From Plotosus lineatus (taxonomy: Eukaryota > Chordata > Actinopteri > Siluriformes > Plotosidae), in NCBI GenBank assembly GCA_024760905.1, contig CM045735.1, forward strand, positions 34,462,249 through 34,526,248: a stretch of 64,000 bases of DNA, given 5' to 3'. How positions within the stretch are numbered: the first letter of the stretch is position 1; each line of letters starts with the position of its first letter. The notes under the pieces were generated by a model. It was not told the DNA's origin. It saw only the letters and a list, made by a program, of their open reading frames with translations, and searched no databases. Of this stretch, positions 1 to 11,406 are shown in pieces. A program made the position numbers and the translations under genes.

Positions 1-54
<54 letters not shown>
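1..54. repeat. (AT)n microsatellite at the window edge
   Basis: Pure AT dinucleotide array that starts at the first base, so its true length is unknown. Confidence 0.95.
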
Positions 55-57
<3 letters not shown>

Positions 58-246
58 AATACCTAAAATTGTTCCTCAGTAAGTAATTAAGTAAGTAATT
101 GTACCTCAGTAGTGGTAATTGCAGTGAGATCGTCACAAGTTAAATAAAAACGTGTCTGTAATTGGAAGCACTAGTGTAAAAATGAATGTGTAAATAACAG
201 AAACACAAGAAAGCACTTTCCTAAGATGGAGAAACAAGGAACTCAC

Positions 247-283
247 CTTTTCTGAGGCTGTAGCCCCCTGATCCATGGAAAGA
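247..283 (-). CDS. whrn: Whirlin microexon, 37 nt (proposed)
   Basis: On the minus strand a long pyrimidine tract ending CTGTAG is followed by 37 bases and then a GTGAGT donor. The upstream whirlin exon (7786-7578) ends two bases into a codon. Joining it here completes a glycine codon and gives twelve open codons, LSMDQGATASEK, ending in phase 0. From memory, mammalian whirlin has a short segment of the same kind after PDZ2, ending in Lys and followed by the PGFYKG stretch, so length and phase fit although sequence identity is low. The segment would belong to the flexible linker between PDZ2 and the second harmonin-homology domain. The intron separating it from the previous exon is about 7.3 kb. 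This is inferred from splice signals and phase; a transcript would settle it. Confidence 0.55.
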
Positions 284-701
284 CTACAGGAAACAAAGAA
301 AGAAAAAAACATCAATACTATAGCAGGATACTTCAGCAGTATTCAAAACCAGTAACTAACCAAAAGTGGTGGTGATGGTGGGGACCCAGTATAAATATAC
401 CGATGATTATACTGGGCAGTTTTCATCTGTCAACAGTGATGAGAAACTGTCTTTGCATTACAAAGATTATGCTAAGTGCATATTTTTAAGGCTCTCAAAC
501 ACCATTGGTTATTTGCATCAATCAGTCATAACATTAAAAACATTATGACCACAGAGATGCAGTGAATAACATTGATTGACATTTTATTGACTAAATGATT
601 TTTTTATTGGATGTCATGGAAACATTCAAAATTAATTTTTCTAGTAGTTCTAAATTACATAAAATATTAAATACACGAAACAGTTTGTTTTCTTATATAC
701 A
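284..701. other. Intron sequence, nothing recognised
   Basis: AT-rich intron of the whirlin gene between the proposed microexon and a Tc1 remnant. No coding or repeat signal recognised. Confidence 0.5.
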
Positions 702-2005
702 CAGTTGTGTTCAAAATAATAGCAGCCAAACATCACTAACCTGCTCAATCAGTATTTTTGGTAGAAATGATGTTGCTACTTGGCAAATAATTTACTAGCA
801 GGTGTAGTATAGTAATAGAATCGAACAGACCCAATAGTCATGACATGCTGCTGCTGATTTTGTGCAGTTGAATCACTAATTGAAAGGGGAGTGTTCAAAA
901 TATTAGCAATGTGGAATTCAATTAGTGATGCCATTCATTCTTTGAAAAACAGATGCCAATTATTGTCCTTACATAAGGAAGGAAGGCAGCAAATGTTGTA
1001 CAGTACATGCTGGTTATAGAGCATTTCTCTCTGAAATTGAGGAGAATCGGTCGTTCAATTAAAAAGTTGATTGGAGGTGGGTAAAAATATACTTACTATC
1101 CAAGTTACGACCTAGATCTGTTCCGACCAACCAGTCGTAAGTCAGATTGGTCGTGAGTCGGATATTTAACATAATGACACTGAAACCACCCAGCACTCGC
1201 TATGAATTCATGTGAAGCATGTTTTTCGCCTGCACGTTATTTCAACATGGAAAATAAACTTGTAGCCTTACTTTGCACTGCTCACAACATCACTTTCACA
1301 TTTCCTATGATCTTCCAACCACGCTGTTTTGTGATGATAGTTGACTTAATTGGGGTTGCTGCTTTCACTGCTTCCTTAATGTGGTCCTTGTCCTTCAAAA
1401 TTGTAGACACCGTGGAGTGGGAGAGATGGAGATTTCACTTTCAGTTTTATCTTCGTCTCCAACGACAGTGCCTTCCTTGATTTCTTGGTAGAATTGCCAT
1501 CTGATGTATCGGACTTTCTCTTCGGGGTCGTGGTAACAGTGTACAGTAAATGAATGTAAAATTGTACTGTGAAAGAGATGTTACTCTGACGGTATCTAAT
1601 CACTGAGTGTAGTGGTAGAATGCTGAGAGTGTGAGATGCTGGGATTTTGTGCTGCCACAACTCTCTCACGTGAGGCACTGCCAGACATATACAATAAACT
1701 CATAATAGGCATCTGCTAGATGTGGTCATAAGTACGGGTGGCCATAACTCGCATACGTCGTAACTCGGATAGTGACTGTATAAAGAAGTGCAGAATATGA
1801 CAGGCTGCTCAGCTAAAATGACCCCAAATTCTTTAAAATGGCAAGAAAAACTGAAAGATGTGGAAGAAAATGCCATTCAGATGGCTTGGATAGTGAGAAA
1901 CTTCAATTCAAATGGATCGAAGTAGAGCCAAAATGGCAAGGACTCAGCCAACGATCAGTTTCAGATCAAACAAGGTCTAATGTTACCTGTAAGTACTGCT
2001 ACTTG
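702..2005 (+). mobile_element. Tc1-like element, 5' part, split by a Tigger-like insertion
   Basis: The start, CAGTTGTGTTCAAAATAATA, is the end of a Tc1-like family I recognise from fish genomes. About 390 bases of terminal and leader sequence run to 1091, are interrupted by another transposon, and resume at about 1781 with decayed transposase sequence (the region around AAAATGGCAAG to 2005). Stop codons and frameshifts make it a pseudogene. At 2005 the family order breaks and the following bases are a later part of the same family in the opposite direction. Confidence 0.7.
1092..1778 (-). mobile_element. Tigger/pogo-like element nested in Tc1 remnant
   Basis: The 687-bp insert is flanked by TA on both sides (1090-1091, 1779-1780). 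Its ends form imperfect inverted repeats around ACTATCC(A/G)AGTTACGAC. On the minus strand one frame reads KRKSDTSDGN...KKSRKALSLETKIKLK, and after a frame change SHSTVSTILKDKDHIKEAV. This pattern is typical of the N-terminal CENP-B type helix-turn-helix region of Tigger/pogo transposases. The DDE catalytic core is absent, so this is a deletion derivative. The surrounding Tc1 sequence resumes directly after it, which shows that it landed later. Confidence 0.7.
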
Positions 2006-2530
2006 GTTTGGAACCAAGATGTTGCCCATTTACTGGTGTGTTTGTGGTCGTGGTCTTGTTGAAACACCCATCAATGGCATTTCCTCTTTAGCATAAAATA
2101 GCACAACCTCTTCAAGTATTCTGATGTATTCAAACTGATCCATGATTCCTGGTATGCAATAAATAAGTCCGACACTGTAGTATGAGAAACATCCCCATAT
2201 CATGATGTTTGCGCCACCAGGCTTCACTGCCTACACAGTGTACTGTGGCTTGAATTCATTGTTTGAGTGTCATCTGGGGGCGAGTGGCACTAGACCAAAA
2301 AAAGAACAATCTTACTTCAATCAGTCCACAAAATGTTGCTCTGTTTCTGTTTAGGCCAGTCAATGTGCTCTTTGGTAAATTGTAACCTTTTCAGCACATC
2401 TTTTTTTTCCAACAATGAGACTTTGCGGTGGCTTCTAATTTTAATAGGACTCACATGTAACTTTAGACCTTGATCTTCCTGGAGCTGATTGGTGGCTCCG
2501 GCCTCCCAGTTCACACACATGCACATGAAG
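2006..2530 (-). pseudogene. Tc1 transposase fragment, inverted relative to the 5' part
   Basis: Read on the minus strand, pieces such as KIRSHRKVSLLEKKDVLKRL, KEHIDWPK, NILWTD and YGDVSHTTV..L match the middle of the same Tc1 transposase family as the + strand part at 1781-2005. WVFQQDHDHKHTSK near 2040-2080 is the region of the second catalytic aspartate. Several stops and frame changes are present. Both halves contain the related stretch around GATCAAGGTCTAA, so this is a second copy or a fold-back rather than a simple inversion of one element. Confidence 0.7.
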
Positions 2531-3719
2531 TTAATAACAACAATACATCAGAGGAAATTAGGGAACATCAGTACACAATGGGAAACATCATCTTTGGAGA
2601 ACATTGGCAGACACAGTAAACCTTCAGATAACTAACAAGGTGTGAAATAGGAAGTATCATACATATCAAGTATGATTGCGCTTTTGCTATACACCTGTAC
2701 CGACACTGATAACTAAAGTCTTCTACTTGGCCATTACATCATAACATGATAGACTTTACGAGCCTCAGGTCGTGTTGACACATTGTTGTTGAGCTACTCA
2801 TCAAAGATGTTGACGACGGTGGAGGGCGTTGAAGAGGCATTCTCTTGTCAGCTATTGGAGCCACTGTGTATTGCAGGTCAGGAAGAATTAAAAATAATAA
2901 AATGAAAGAATGAATCCTACACTCCTTCTCCAGAATTATAATGAGCCTCACACAACAGTAGCAGTAGAGTTGATGAAACCATAACAGCAGGAATGTGACT
3001 AGTCCGTTGAGACTTTAGCCTTTTCTGTGTGTGTGTCCCTAACTCCATCTGAGCCAAGAAATAAGCTATTAAACCTTCCTTTATAAAATGCTACCTTGCA
3101 TTTTTCTCTGGCAGGCAAGTACAATCTTATATCAGCCACGTTCCATTAAAGCTTATAGGAAACTTGTTTGCAGTGGACACAAAGAACAGTTTACGTGCTC
3201 TACAGACAGAGAGACTCACATGTATTTATAAACCTGCAGGCAAAAGCACGCTCTCTGAGCATAACCCACAACTATTGATGGAAATCATTTAAAAGAAAAC
3301 CTGGCACAGACCACAGGAATGAAAGCATTGATCTAGGTTTCCTGCTTAACTTTGTGCTTCAGTAAAGCATACAGCTGTGACATTGCAGCATTTTCAGGAC
3401 TCTTTACTACCTCAGAACTTGGAAAGACATGGCGAGATGAAGAAACCGAACAAGACACAGCTTCACCTAGACCTACTTTTAAAATAGTGTTCTGAAGCCA
3501 AACTTAGAGGAGCTTGTAGATACAAAATTATTTCAGCGTGTATAAGCATAGAATTAGTAATTTATTAAGCACCACCACACCACCTGAACACCCATAGGCT
3601 GTTTACGCAGGTAGAGATATGACTGAAAACCACACAAACACTCAAAAGGATTATTACTTGTGTAATACGTAAAGGATAATATACACTTCTTGTACAGTAT
3701 ATTCCACATTAGTTTGAAA
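2531..3719. other. Intron sequence, nothing recognised
   Basis: Unique-looking intron sequence of average composition. No splice-bounded open frame or known repeat was found on either strand. Confidence 0.5.
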
Positions 3720-3739
3720 TATCACCTTTTTTGTGGATT

Positions 3740-4152
3740 TTCACCCATTTTATCCCTAATTTAGTTGCATCCAATTCCCACTCATCAGGTATTGCCTTCC
3801 TCATCCAACCACCAGTGACCAGGGAGGGGCGAAAGCATGCACATGCTCCCTCCATAGCATGCAATGCTCGCCACCCACCGCTTTTCGAAGAGCATTTGGG
3901 GGCAGTCTAACACAATCGGAGAGAAAGCTCTATCCACTCCCTCGTATGAATGAGCTCACAGGCACGCATGATTGATCAGCGATTGCAGTGAGTGAAAAAG
4001 AAGTGAGCGTATGCCATCCCTCCCTCTTGTAAGAGCTCGGCCAATTAGCTCCCAAAGACCCCTGGCCACAGACAGCTGTGGCATTAAACTGGATTCGACC
4101 TTGCAATCTCCAGGTTAATAGTCACGTACCTTGTCATTGAGCCACTCAAGAG
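3740..4152 (-). mobile_element. tRNA-derived SINE-like repeat, reverse orientation
   Basis: The right end, read on the minus strand, has a tRNA-like head: GAGTGGCTCAATGAC as box A and AGGTCGAATCC as box B. The body carries GC-rich text around the CCCTCCATAGCATGC and GCCACCCACCG pieces. A diverged, headless relative of the body lies at about 8400-8600. No terminal duplication was delimited. Confidence 0.55.
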
Positions 4153-5282
4153 CCTCGAAATATCACCTTCTTTCAGCATGCAAGGAATTATTCTGCAGGA
4201 CATTCATTACCTACATTAACGAAGTCCTTCCTCGCAAATTATTATATATATTTTTTTACAGTGTACTGATTGGAATTTAATTAACTGAAGGAAACATACG
4301 CACATTCAAAAAGCACATACAGTGTTGGGGTCAGGTGCCTGTCTCAGGGAGCCTTTTGTTTGCTCATTAGCAATCTTGATTTAAATTTACATTCCTGGTG
4401 AAAACTCCCCATGTCCTGGGCTTAGTATCTCTTGTTCACCTGTATTACGTTCCTTATCTGTTTTTCAATATCATTAGCATGACCAGTAAAATGATTTTGC
4501 GCATGTGTGATTTTGCGGAACTTGGCTATGCAAAAAGTGAAAAAAATCTGCAAACAAGTACGCTGCACTCTCATTACTTCAAGATGGAGGTGTTTACTAA
4601 TATCATGGCACAGAGTACAAGAGTCAATGACACTCATGTACAGAAGTAAGCAAATGGTTTCAGACAGAGGTTGTAGTAAATGTCATTTTATTAACATAAG
4701 ATAACAGTGTATTACAGGTTTATCTCTGGCAAGTGGGCACCTTGAAAAGAGGTCCAGTTATGCTAAAAATGGTCCCTATGAAACGCCCTTCAAGCTTCTC
4801 AAAACTCGGTACCCTTGACCCACTTTTTAAAGTTACAGAGGTCAATTAATCAAAAATGCCTGTTAACACTCCAGAAGGTGCAAGTTTTTATCGGATCAGA
4901 TCAAGGTCTTCAAGACTATTGAAACTGGGTCACCTTGACCTAATTTGAAAGTCACAGTAAATGAAATATGCACATACTCAGGAATGTAAATTTAGCACAT
5001 GACTGTTATTTATACTAGATATGCCTCTGGACCTGCCTGTTAACCTTGTAAAAAACAAACAAAAAAAGCATGTCAAGTGTGCCATTGACCACACTGAGCA
5101 TGCACCTAATGCTCTGTAACAAAAACACTGTCATTTTGTAATTCATTTGAAGCAAGTCTGTTTCTCAATGGAAAATGAGTAATTTTCTGGGCTGGGTGAC
5201 CCCCCAATTTTTGAATGTTCGTGTATGGAGTGTTTAGGGGAGCCCCTCAGTGGGTACTTCTCAGTGAATCCCTGGAACTATG
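4153..5282. other. Intron sequence with a weak internal duplication
   Basis: Mostly unremarkable. Around 4806-4835 and 4923-4955 two similar stretches (ACCCTTGACCCACTTTTTAAAG and CACCTTGACCTAATTTGAAAG types) are about 117 bases apart, suggesting an old tandem duplication. No gene recognised. Confidence 0.4.
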
Positions 5283-5284
5283 TA

Positions 5285-5930
5285 CAGTCGGCCATCTAAT
5301 TATGAAAACCTCTGAATACGAAAAATCCAGGTTACGAAAAATATTTTCCTAAATTTTCCTAAATCACCCTCTGTACACGAAACAACCTCTTCTTACAAAA
5401 AGTGCCAAACGCGCCATTCAAAAATTCAAACGCGCCATTCAAAAATTCAAACGCACAATTCAAAAATTCAAACAATGCACGAGTTGCTCTATCATTGGCT
5501 GTCTCCCAACATCCCACCCTGCTGGCCTCCCATTGGCCAGGAGGGAGCTGAATATCCATAGTACTGTATCCATAAGCTTGTTTGTCACATGCGTAAAGGA
5601 GAGCTGTACTGTTGGTTCGTGAGTTTCTTTGAGAGTACTCATTGCAGCTTATTTGAGGAGGTCCGGATGAGCTGCGCCCCATCTCAAAAGCTCTGCATTC
5701 GGCCAAGAAGCATTTTTGTGCACGGAAGTGGGCGGCGCCACAAATGTTCCGTGCACAGAACGCTCTGTGGGACAAAAGACCTCCGATCTCGCAAGGAAGC
5801 AAGTTAATATTGAATCCGGACCTCAGATCTTTCAAACAGGTAATTCCGCTTTAAATACAACACCCCGTCTCAAAAGCTCCGTCAGCTGCTTGCTGCGTGT
5901 GGGCGGAGCCCGCATTCATCAGAGCGCGCC

Positions 5931-5976
<46 letters not shown>

Positions 5977-5977
5977 T

Positions 5978-6009
<32 letters not shown>

Positions 6010-6166
6010 AGTGTGTGTGTGTGAGAGAGAGATAGATAGCGAGAGACAGTGGTTTTTTTTGTGTTTGTCTGACAATATTATAGTGTCATTGCTTTTGCCT
6101 TCGACACTCGCATATTTTGCTTTCGCTATCATTATCGGTTGTTGTTGAAGCCATGCTTAGTGAATC

Positions 6167-6262
<96 letters not shown>

Positions 6263-6560
6263 ATAAAACATATTTAATACTGGTTTAATTAATAAATATG
6301 TTTATAAAATGGTTTAATATGTTAATAATAAGTTCAAATGGTTCAATAAATAATTTTCTTTTAGTTTTAACACATATTTCATACATATTTCATACAAAAT
6401 TGGTGTACTTCTGTAATTTATAAAGGGTTTATGGGGTAGTCTTGGGATACTTGGAACGAATCTTGCGTTTTACATGTAAAATGCGCCTCTACTTACGAAA
6501 ACTCCAGGTTCCGAAAAAAAGCTCTGGAACGGATTAATTTCGTAAGTAGAGGGCTGACTG
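5285..6560 (+). mobile_element. Tigger-like element, family A, with embedded microsatellites
   Basis: The ends are inverted repeats, CAGTCGGCCATCTAATTATG on the left and the complement of CAGTCAGCCCTCTACTTACG on the right, each flanked by TA (5283-5284, 6561-6562). The 1276-bp body has a threefold CGCCATTCAAAAATTCAAA-type repeat (about 5410-5470), a GA array at 5934-5974 and GT arrays at 5983-6028 and 6171-6260. A second copy in the opposite direction lies at 17014-17791 and shares the segment near the GT array. No transposase frame remains. Confidence 0.75.
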
Positions 6561-6562
6561 TA

Positions 6563-6984
6563 GTTGCAACAGAAATTTTATGAATATGTGCCATTCCATT
6601 TCCAGTGATTACAACTGTCTGAGCAGATGCCTGGAAATGAATGTAGGGGACTCTGAGTACTTGGCAGATTTGGTATACTCAAATATTTAAAAAAAAAACA
6701 CCCATTATTCATCAGCGCAGTAACTTAGTATGAAACCTAAAGCGCTAACAAACACCAGACCTTAAATATTTTGGTTTATTTATCAGTTCTGCTTGTTGCT
6801 CACAGTAACCAGTCTGTTTTTAATGAACTTGCACATTTAATAGTCTGCTTGCTCAACAGTTTGCTTATTAGAAACAAGCTTGTAGACTTCAGTAACCTGT
6901 CCTGACTTAAAATAAAGCAACTTTTTAATGGAAACAACATGGGTTTGATTCATTTAAAATGTTTATAACACATATAGACACTAT
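6563..6984. other. Intron sequence, nothing recognised
   Basis: AT-rich intron between a Tigger-like element and a SINE; no feature recognised. Confidence 0.45.
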
Positions 6985-7290
6985 AGGGCAGTAGTGGCCC
7001 TGGTGGTAAGGTGCTGGATTATTGATGGTAAGGTTGGGGGTTCAAGCACCCAACGGTGTCAACGGCTGTTACTGCTGTCCCCCCGCAGTGCAGCTAACGG
7101 GGTTATCAAAGGGGTACTGGGTTATCTCGGTGTCTGTGGTGGGAGGCATGGCTGACTTTCGACAAGAGTAGGCTACGACGCCGTCAGCATGTTTCAGCCC
7201 TGCGATGGCCTGGCGAGCTGTCCAGGGCGTACTTTGCCCTCGCCGACAGTCTGACTGAGATGGGCGCCAGCCTCCCAAGGTTCAGAAAAT
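6985..7290 (+). mobile_element. Chimeric tRNA-SINE with an L2/DANA-like 3' part
   Basis: The head, GGGCAGTAGTGGCCCTGGTG followed by GGTTGGGGGTTCAAGCACCC (box B type), matches the heads of the SINEs at 38395, 14872 and 50036. The body includes the shared GTGCAGCTAACGGGGTTATC and GACTTTCGACAAGAGTAGGCT pieces. After about 7197 it switches to the CCTGCGATGGCCTGGCGAGC...GAGATGGGCGCCAGCCTCCC segment, which is the 3' part of another common fish SINE (compare 9200-9340). The copy is therefore a mosaic. Confidence 0.65.
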
Positions 7291-7577
7291 GTTTAAGACA
7301 CCTCTTGTTATAATATATGCAGAATTTCATGATGTATAATATAAGGCAGGTGTGTATATATAGTGCAAGGCCGATATAATTCAATAATTGGTGGCATAAC
7401 TGCTTTTAAACAAATCTCAGTCCAGAGCGCACATATAATTTATAAAGTCTATTTTTATGTGCTTAAAGAGGCTTCACATAATAGATTGTACAAACACAGA
7501 TGCACAGAAGCTCTGCATTATATAAGAAGCACATTGAAAATCTATAAAGCAGTTAAAACTCTCTTTTTTAACCTTAC

Positions 7578-7786
7578 CCTGCTACGCTGCTGCTGGCCGA
7601 GCTCTCTGTGATCTGGGAGCTGGCGATCCACTTTGTCTCTCCCACCACAGTACGGGCGTGAGGCAGTCGTCCTACATCCTTCACGGTCATCATGAGGTGA
7701 TGTGAGGCCTTTAGCACCCGAACTGCCTCATCGTGAGGAATGCTCAGGAAGCTCCGCCCATTTACCTCTAGGATTTGATCGCCCAC
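7578..7786 (-). CDS. whrn: Whirlin exon: second half of PDZ2 and linker
   Basis: The exon follows a CTCCTCAG acceptor and ends at a GTAAGG donor. It encodes 69 codons plus two bases, starting VGDQILEVNGRSFLSIPHDE and continuing through VLKASHHLMMTVKDVGRLPHA to GETKWIASSQITESSASSS. VGDQILEVNG, the H/DEAVR helix and the final strand LMMTVKD are the second half of a PDZ fold, and the VKDVGRLPHAR...ETKWIASS tail is characteristic of whirlin. Whirlin scaffolds the myosin XVa/EPS8 complex at stereocilia tips and the USH2 complex with usherin and ADGRV1 at the periciliary membrane. The exon joins in phase 0 to 41239-41114 and leaves phase 2 for the next exon. Open reading continues a long way upstream of the acceptor, but that part is intron. 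Teleosts have two whirlin paralogues and I cannot say which this is. Confidence 0.93.
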
Positions 7787-8177
7787 CTGAGGAGCACAAG
7801 AGCCAAAGTCAGGGTTGGGTTGATGACAGGGGTTTGGGCACAGCTGGGAGAGGTGGAAGGAAATCAGGGGTTGAATGGGGATCCAGCGGTGCAACAGATT
7901 TTGTAGTGAAAATAAAAAGAGAGGAATAGGACTATGCATTCGACAAAACTGAAAATTCAAGTCATACACACTCGGACAGATATACAGTACTTGCATACAA
8001 TACATCTCTCCAACGTCCTTTCTACGGACAATTGTCTTTGTTATTATTTGCTTTATGTTCACGTGTCTCCATTTCTTACACACTATATTTGCCTTTTATC
8101 TTTTTCATTTATTTTCACTTCCCTGTTCAATAGTGACCGCCTCATTTTCACATGCATAGGTCACAACATCATGACTT

Positions 8178-8180
<3 letters not shown>
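7787..8180. other. Start of the 33-kb whirlin intron
   Basis: Intron sequence just upstream of the PDZ2 exon; no feature recognised apart from the acceptor pyrimidine region. Confidence 0.4.

Positions 8181-8235
<55 letters not shown>
8181..8235. repeat. (TG)n microsatellite
   Basis: Uninterrupted TG array of about 55 bases. Confidence 0.95.
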
Positions 8236-8238
<3 letters not shown>

Positions 8239-8639
8239 GTGCAGACCTTGGGAAAAGTGCTCACTGAAAGAAATGTACTGTTAATAGTTAGCATAAATAA
8301 GCCTCTATCACACAAATACTGCAACCAGGGAGGTAAAGGCAACACGATGAACATGTTACGCCCAAGGCACTTCATGCTATCTAACTGTAAAATGTTTATT
8401 TTCCCTCCTACATTGTCCAAAGTGCTGTAAGACATTGAAAGGAAAGCACCATCCATCCCTTCAATGCGTGAACTCACAGGTTAATGTGACTTGCAAGGAA
8501 GAAGAAAGATAGCATATGCCATCTTTGCTTCCCTGAGTGCTCAGGCAGTCAGATTTCATGGGACTCCAGCCACAGAAGGCTATGTGCATCGCCCAGGACT
8601 CAACCACGTGAACCCAATTAATTTAATTCTTTTGAAAGA

Positions 8640-8815
8640 ATGCCCTTATCCATTGCAAATTGTTTTTTAAAATTTAAGTTATACAAGTGATCAGATAAGG
8701 GCATTACTCAAGAGCCCAACAGTGGTAGTTCGGTGATACTAGGACTTTAACCACTGACCTCCTAATCAGTAACCCAGAGCCATAACCACTAAGCCAACAT
8801 CACCCTTAATGGTAC
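8640..8815 (-). mobile_element. tRNA-like SINE, reverse orientation
   Basis: On the minus strand the sequence begins GGGTGATGTTGGCTTAGTGG (box A type) and runs through TTAGGAGGTCAGTGGTT toward a CTCTTGAGTAATGCCCTTAT segment, a known type of fish tRNA-SINE body. A separate diverged repeat of the 3740-4152 type lies just before it at about 8400-8600. Confidence 0.5.
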
Positions 8816-8817
8816 CA

Positions 8818-9344
8818 TTAGGTAAATTGCCTGATCCAAATTGTCGCTTGATGTACGATTGTGAGTAGTTGCATGTTAGCCCTGCAATAGACTGAAGAGC
8901 CGCTTAGGGGTAGTCCACCTTCATAAAGAGTCAACTGAGATAAGTCTGAGTCTTCCCAGGACCATAGGAGGATTAAGTGGTTCAGCAAATAAATGAACAA
9001 GTTATATTTATGTGAGGTGGTTAGCACGTCCACTTCACAGCAAGGTGGTCCTAATTTCGATTCCGAGCTTGCGAGTTTGTGTGAAGTTTGCCTGTTCTCC
9101 CTGTGCTTGTGGGATTTCCTCCGGGTTCCCCGACTTTTTCTCACAGTTCAAAAACATGCACAGTAGATTGACTGGCTGTTCCAAATCACCCCAAGGTGTG
9201 AATAGCTGTGTAAGTTGGCCCTGCGATGGTCTGGAAAGCTGTCCATAGTGTACCCCACCCTCACCCAGAGTCGGCTGAGATTGGTGCCAGTCTCCCTGTG
9301 ACCCTAATTAGGATTAAGCGGGTTCGAAAATGAATGAATGACTA
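8818..9344 (+). mobile_element. SINE cluster: tail fragment and full-length tRNA-SINE
   Basis: At 9010-9344 there is a complete long fish SINE: tRNA-like head GAGGTGGTTAGCACGTCCAC, the GTTCTCCCTGTGCTTGTGGG and AAAACATGCACAGTAGATTG segments, then CCCTGCGATGGTCTGGAAAG and GGATTAAGCGGGTTCGAAAA with a TGAA-type tail. A tail-only relative (CCCTGCAATAGACTGAAGAG...GGATTAAGTGGTTCAGC) precedes it at about 8870-8995 in the same direction. Confidence 0.65.
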
Positions 9345-9456
9345 TTTATATAAAGTAACTTTACATAAGCAAGTGACAACATACACAGGGAAAGTTAACA
9401 AACCTGACTACATGAAACAGAACAGCACTTTAAATCATTAGAAATATACATTACTG

Positions 9457-10929
9457 CAGGGGTCACCAACATGGTGCCCGCAGGCGCCAGGTCCTCCACA
9501 AGGACAACATGAGTCGCCCGCAAGCCTGTTCAAGTACCTTTCTTAACAGAATAACAATTACATAATTTTGCTGTCCTTTTAGTTGTCCTTTTTGTATTAA
9601 AAATACAGAAAAAAATCCATCAAATAAAACAAAAACATAAATAAATCTCACGCATTTCAATCTATACATCTATTTTCAATGCCACTTCACAATGCCAATC
9701 CTTTCTGTACTCCAGTGTGTGGGCGGGGTCGATACCTTGAAACTCAAATTTTATTGGACTATGTGCAACAGCCTGTGCGAGTTGTTTTTAGATCAAGAGG
9801 TAAATTTCCCTCGTTTTGATCATCTCATGTGCAAGAAGCCAAGCAGAGCTGGCAAGCAAAACACAAATGGACCATAATGAACTGTCACGCATTTCATCTC
9901 CTCCTTAATCTCTCACCCAAGGTGTCTAGAATCTCACGCATTAATACAATTATTTCCCAATTTTCCTTTTTTTTAAAAAAATTTTTAAGGATGTAATTTC
10001 TGTCAGCAAATGCCATTGGCTATGTCTTTTATGTAAACATACAGCTTCTCTTTCTGTTTCTGGCTGCAGGATCCTTTACCGTAAAATCAGATACATACAC
10101 GCACATAAAAACTTAAGGTTGTGAAACTTGCTGAGATGATGTTTTCATTTACTAATTTAGTTAAATGTAGATTTAGTTAGAATTGTAAACATTGTTAATA
10201 AATTTCAGTTTGTAATTCCATGTATTGTTGCAATGTTGTTGCACAGGATACTTTCCATCATAAGTAAAGATTATTATGAAGAATTATTTGGATAAAACTT
10301 CAAAAAAGAGAAATGTTACAATTAATATTTTACTTTAGCCAACCGTATTTTTTTATATATGTTATTAGTTTACACTTCATATTTCATGAGTGCTTTCATT
10401 GAAGATTTCATTTACATTACATTGTTAAATCTTAAACACGTGTGTAATTTTGTATTTTTTCACCTATTTGTGTGTTTAATAATTACATATAAAACTTGCA
10501 TGAAATGGCTTAAAAATCATTCTTTAAAACCCTCCAAACCAAAAATTTCTGGGTTCACCCCTCCACCACGGTGGCGTCCTGGACCTGACCGGGGGCTGCG
10601 CTCCCTGGACCCCTGCTTCGCACTCTTTATTAATCTCAGGGGTTGACAGCTATGTGGGACGCGCTTCCTGTCACATAAACACTGCAGCATGTGAGTCGTA
10701 TTGACCATGTTTGGCTCCACAATTTTTTTTTTTTTTTTTTGCCTCTTTTAGTCAAAAAGGTTCCCGACCCCTGACATAGATGAATATCATTAATTGTTAT
10801 TAATAACATATAATTAAAGGTAAATTGAGGAAATTTGTTATGTCACAAGTGTGTATCGACCTGGTAGCCCTTCACATTAATTGGTACTCAAGAAGTAGCC
10901 CTCAGTTTCAAAAAGGTTGGTGACCCCTG
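9457..10929. mobile_element. hAT (Charlie-like) non-autonomous element, 1473 bp
   Basis: The terminal inverted repeats start CAGGGGTCACCAAC at both ends, and the element is flanked by a perfect 8-bp duplication CATTACTG (9449-9456 and 10930-10937), the hallmark of hAT insertion. No transposase frame is recognisable. Between about 10520 and 10775 is a second hAT-type end, GGTTCCCGACCCCTGAC, suggesting that another hAT element is buried inside. Confidence 0.85.
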
Positions 10930-10937
10930 CATTACTG

Positions 10938-11368
10938 TAAGAAAGGCAAGAGAATTTTGGTTGGATAAAAAAAGTGCTGTGCATGCCTTGTGACTTGGTA
11001 CAATAAACATTGCTTATTCCCACTAAACAAGAAACATGCATTGAGCAATCTTGCTCTTTTGCGGTCTTGGTCGATTCCTGCTCTGACCTTCTTTACCTCC
11101 AGAAAACCCTCATGGGTAATTAAGCATCCATTTCAATGATAATGATATTAATGAATGCTTAAGGAGCGCTTTTATGTGATCAGTCAGGCTTGTTGACATC
11201 GGGGTGGCAGGACGTTTTATGTCTCATGGTGCCCTCATGCTGGAGTTGCCTTCTGGCTTTATATTTACTAATACGTTGTTCAGCTGGACCTGCCGCAGCC
11301 TCTGCATGCACTCTGATCATAATGTACACCATTTAAACCACTGTACCATGACAGAAAATCTAATACCC

Positions 11369-11406
<38 letters not shown>

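Noticed and set aside
7787..8083. Upstream extension of the open frame containing the whirlin PDZ2 exon
   Set aside because: The CAG acceptor at 7787-7789 and the family sequence both place the exon start at 7786; the extension is intron.
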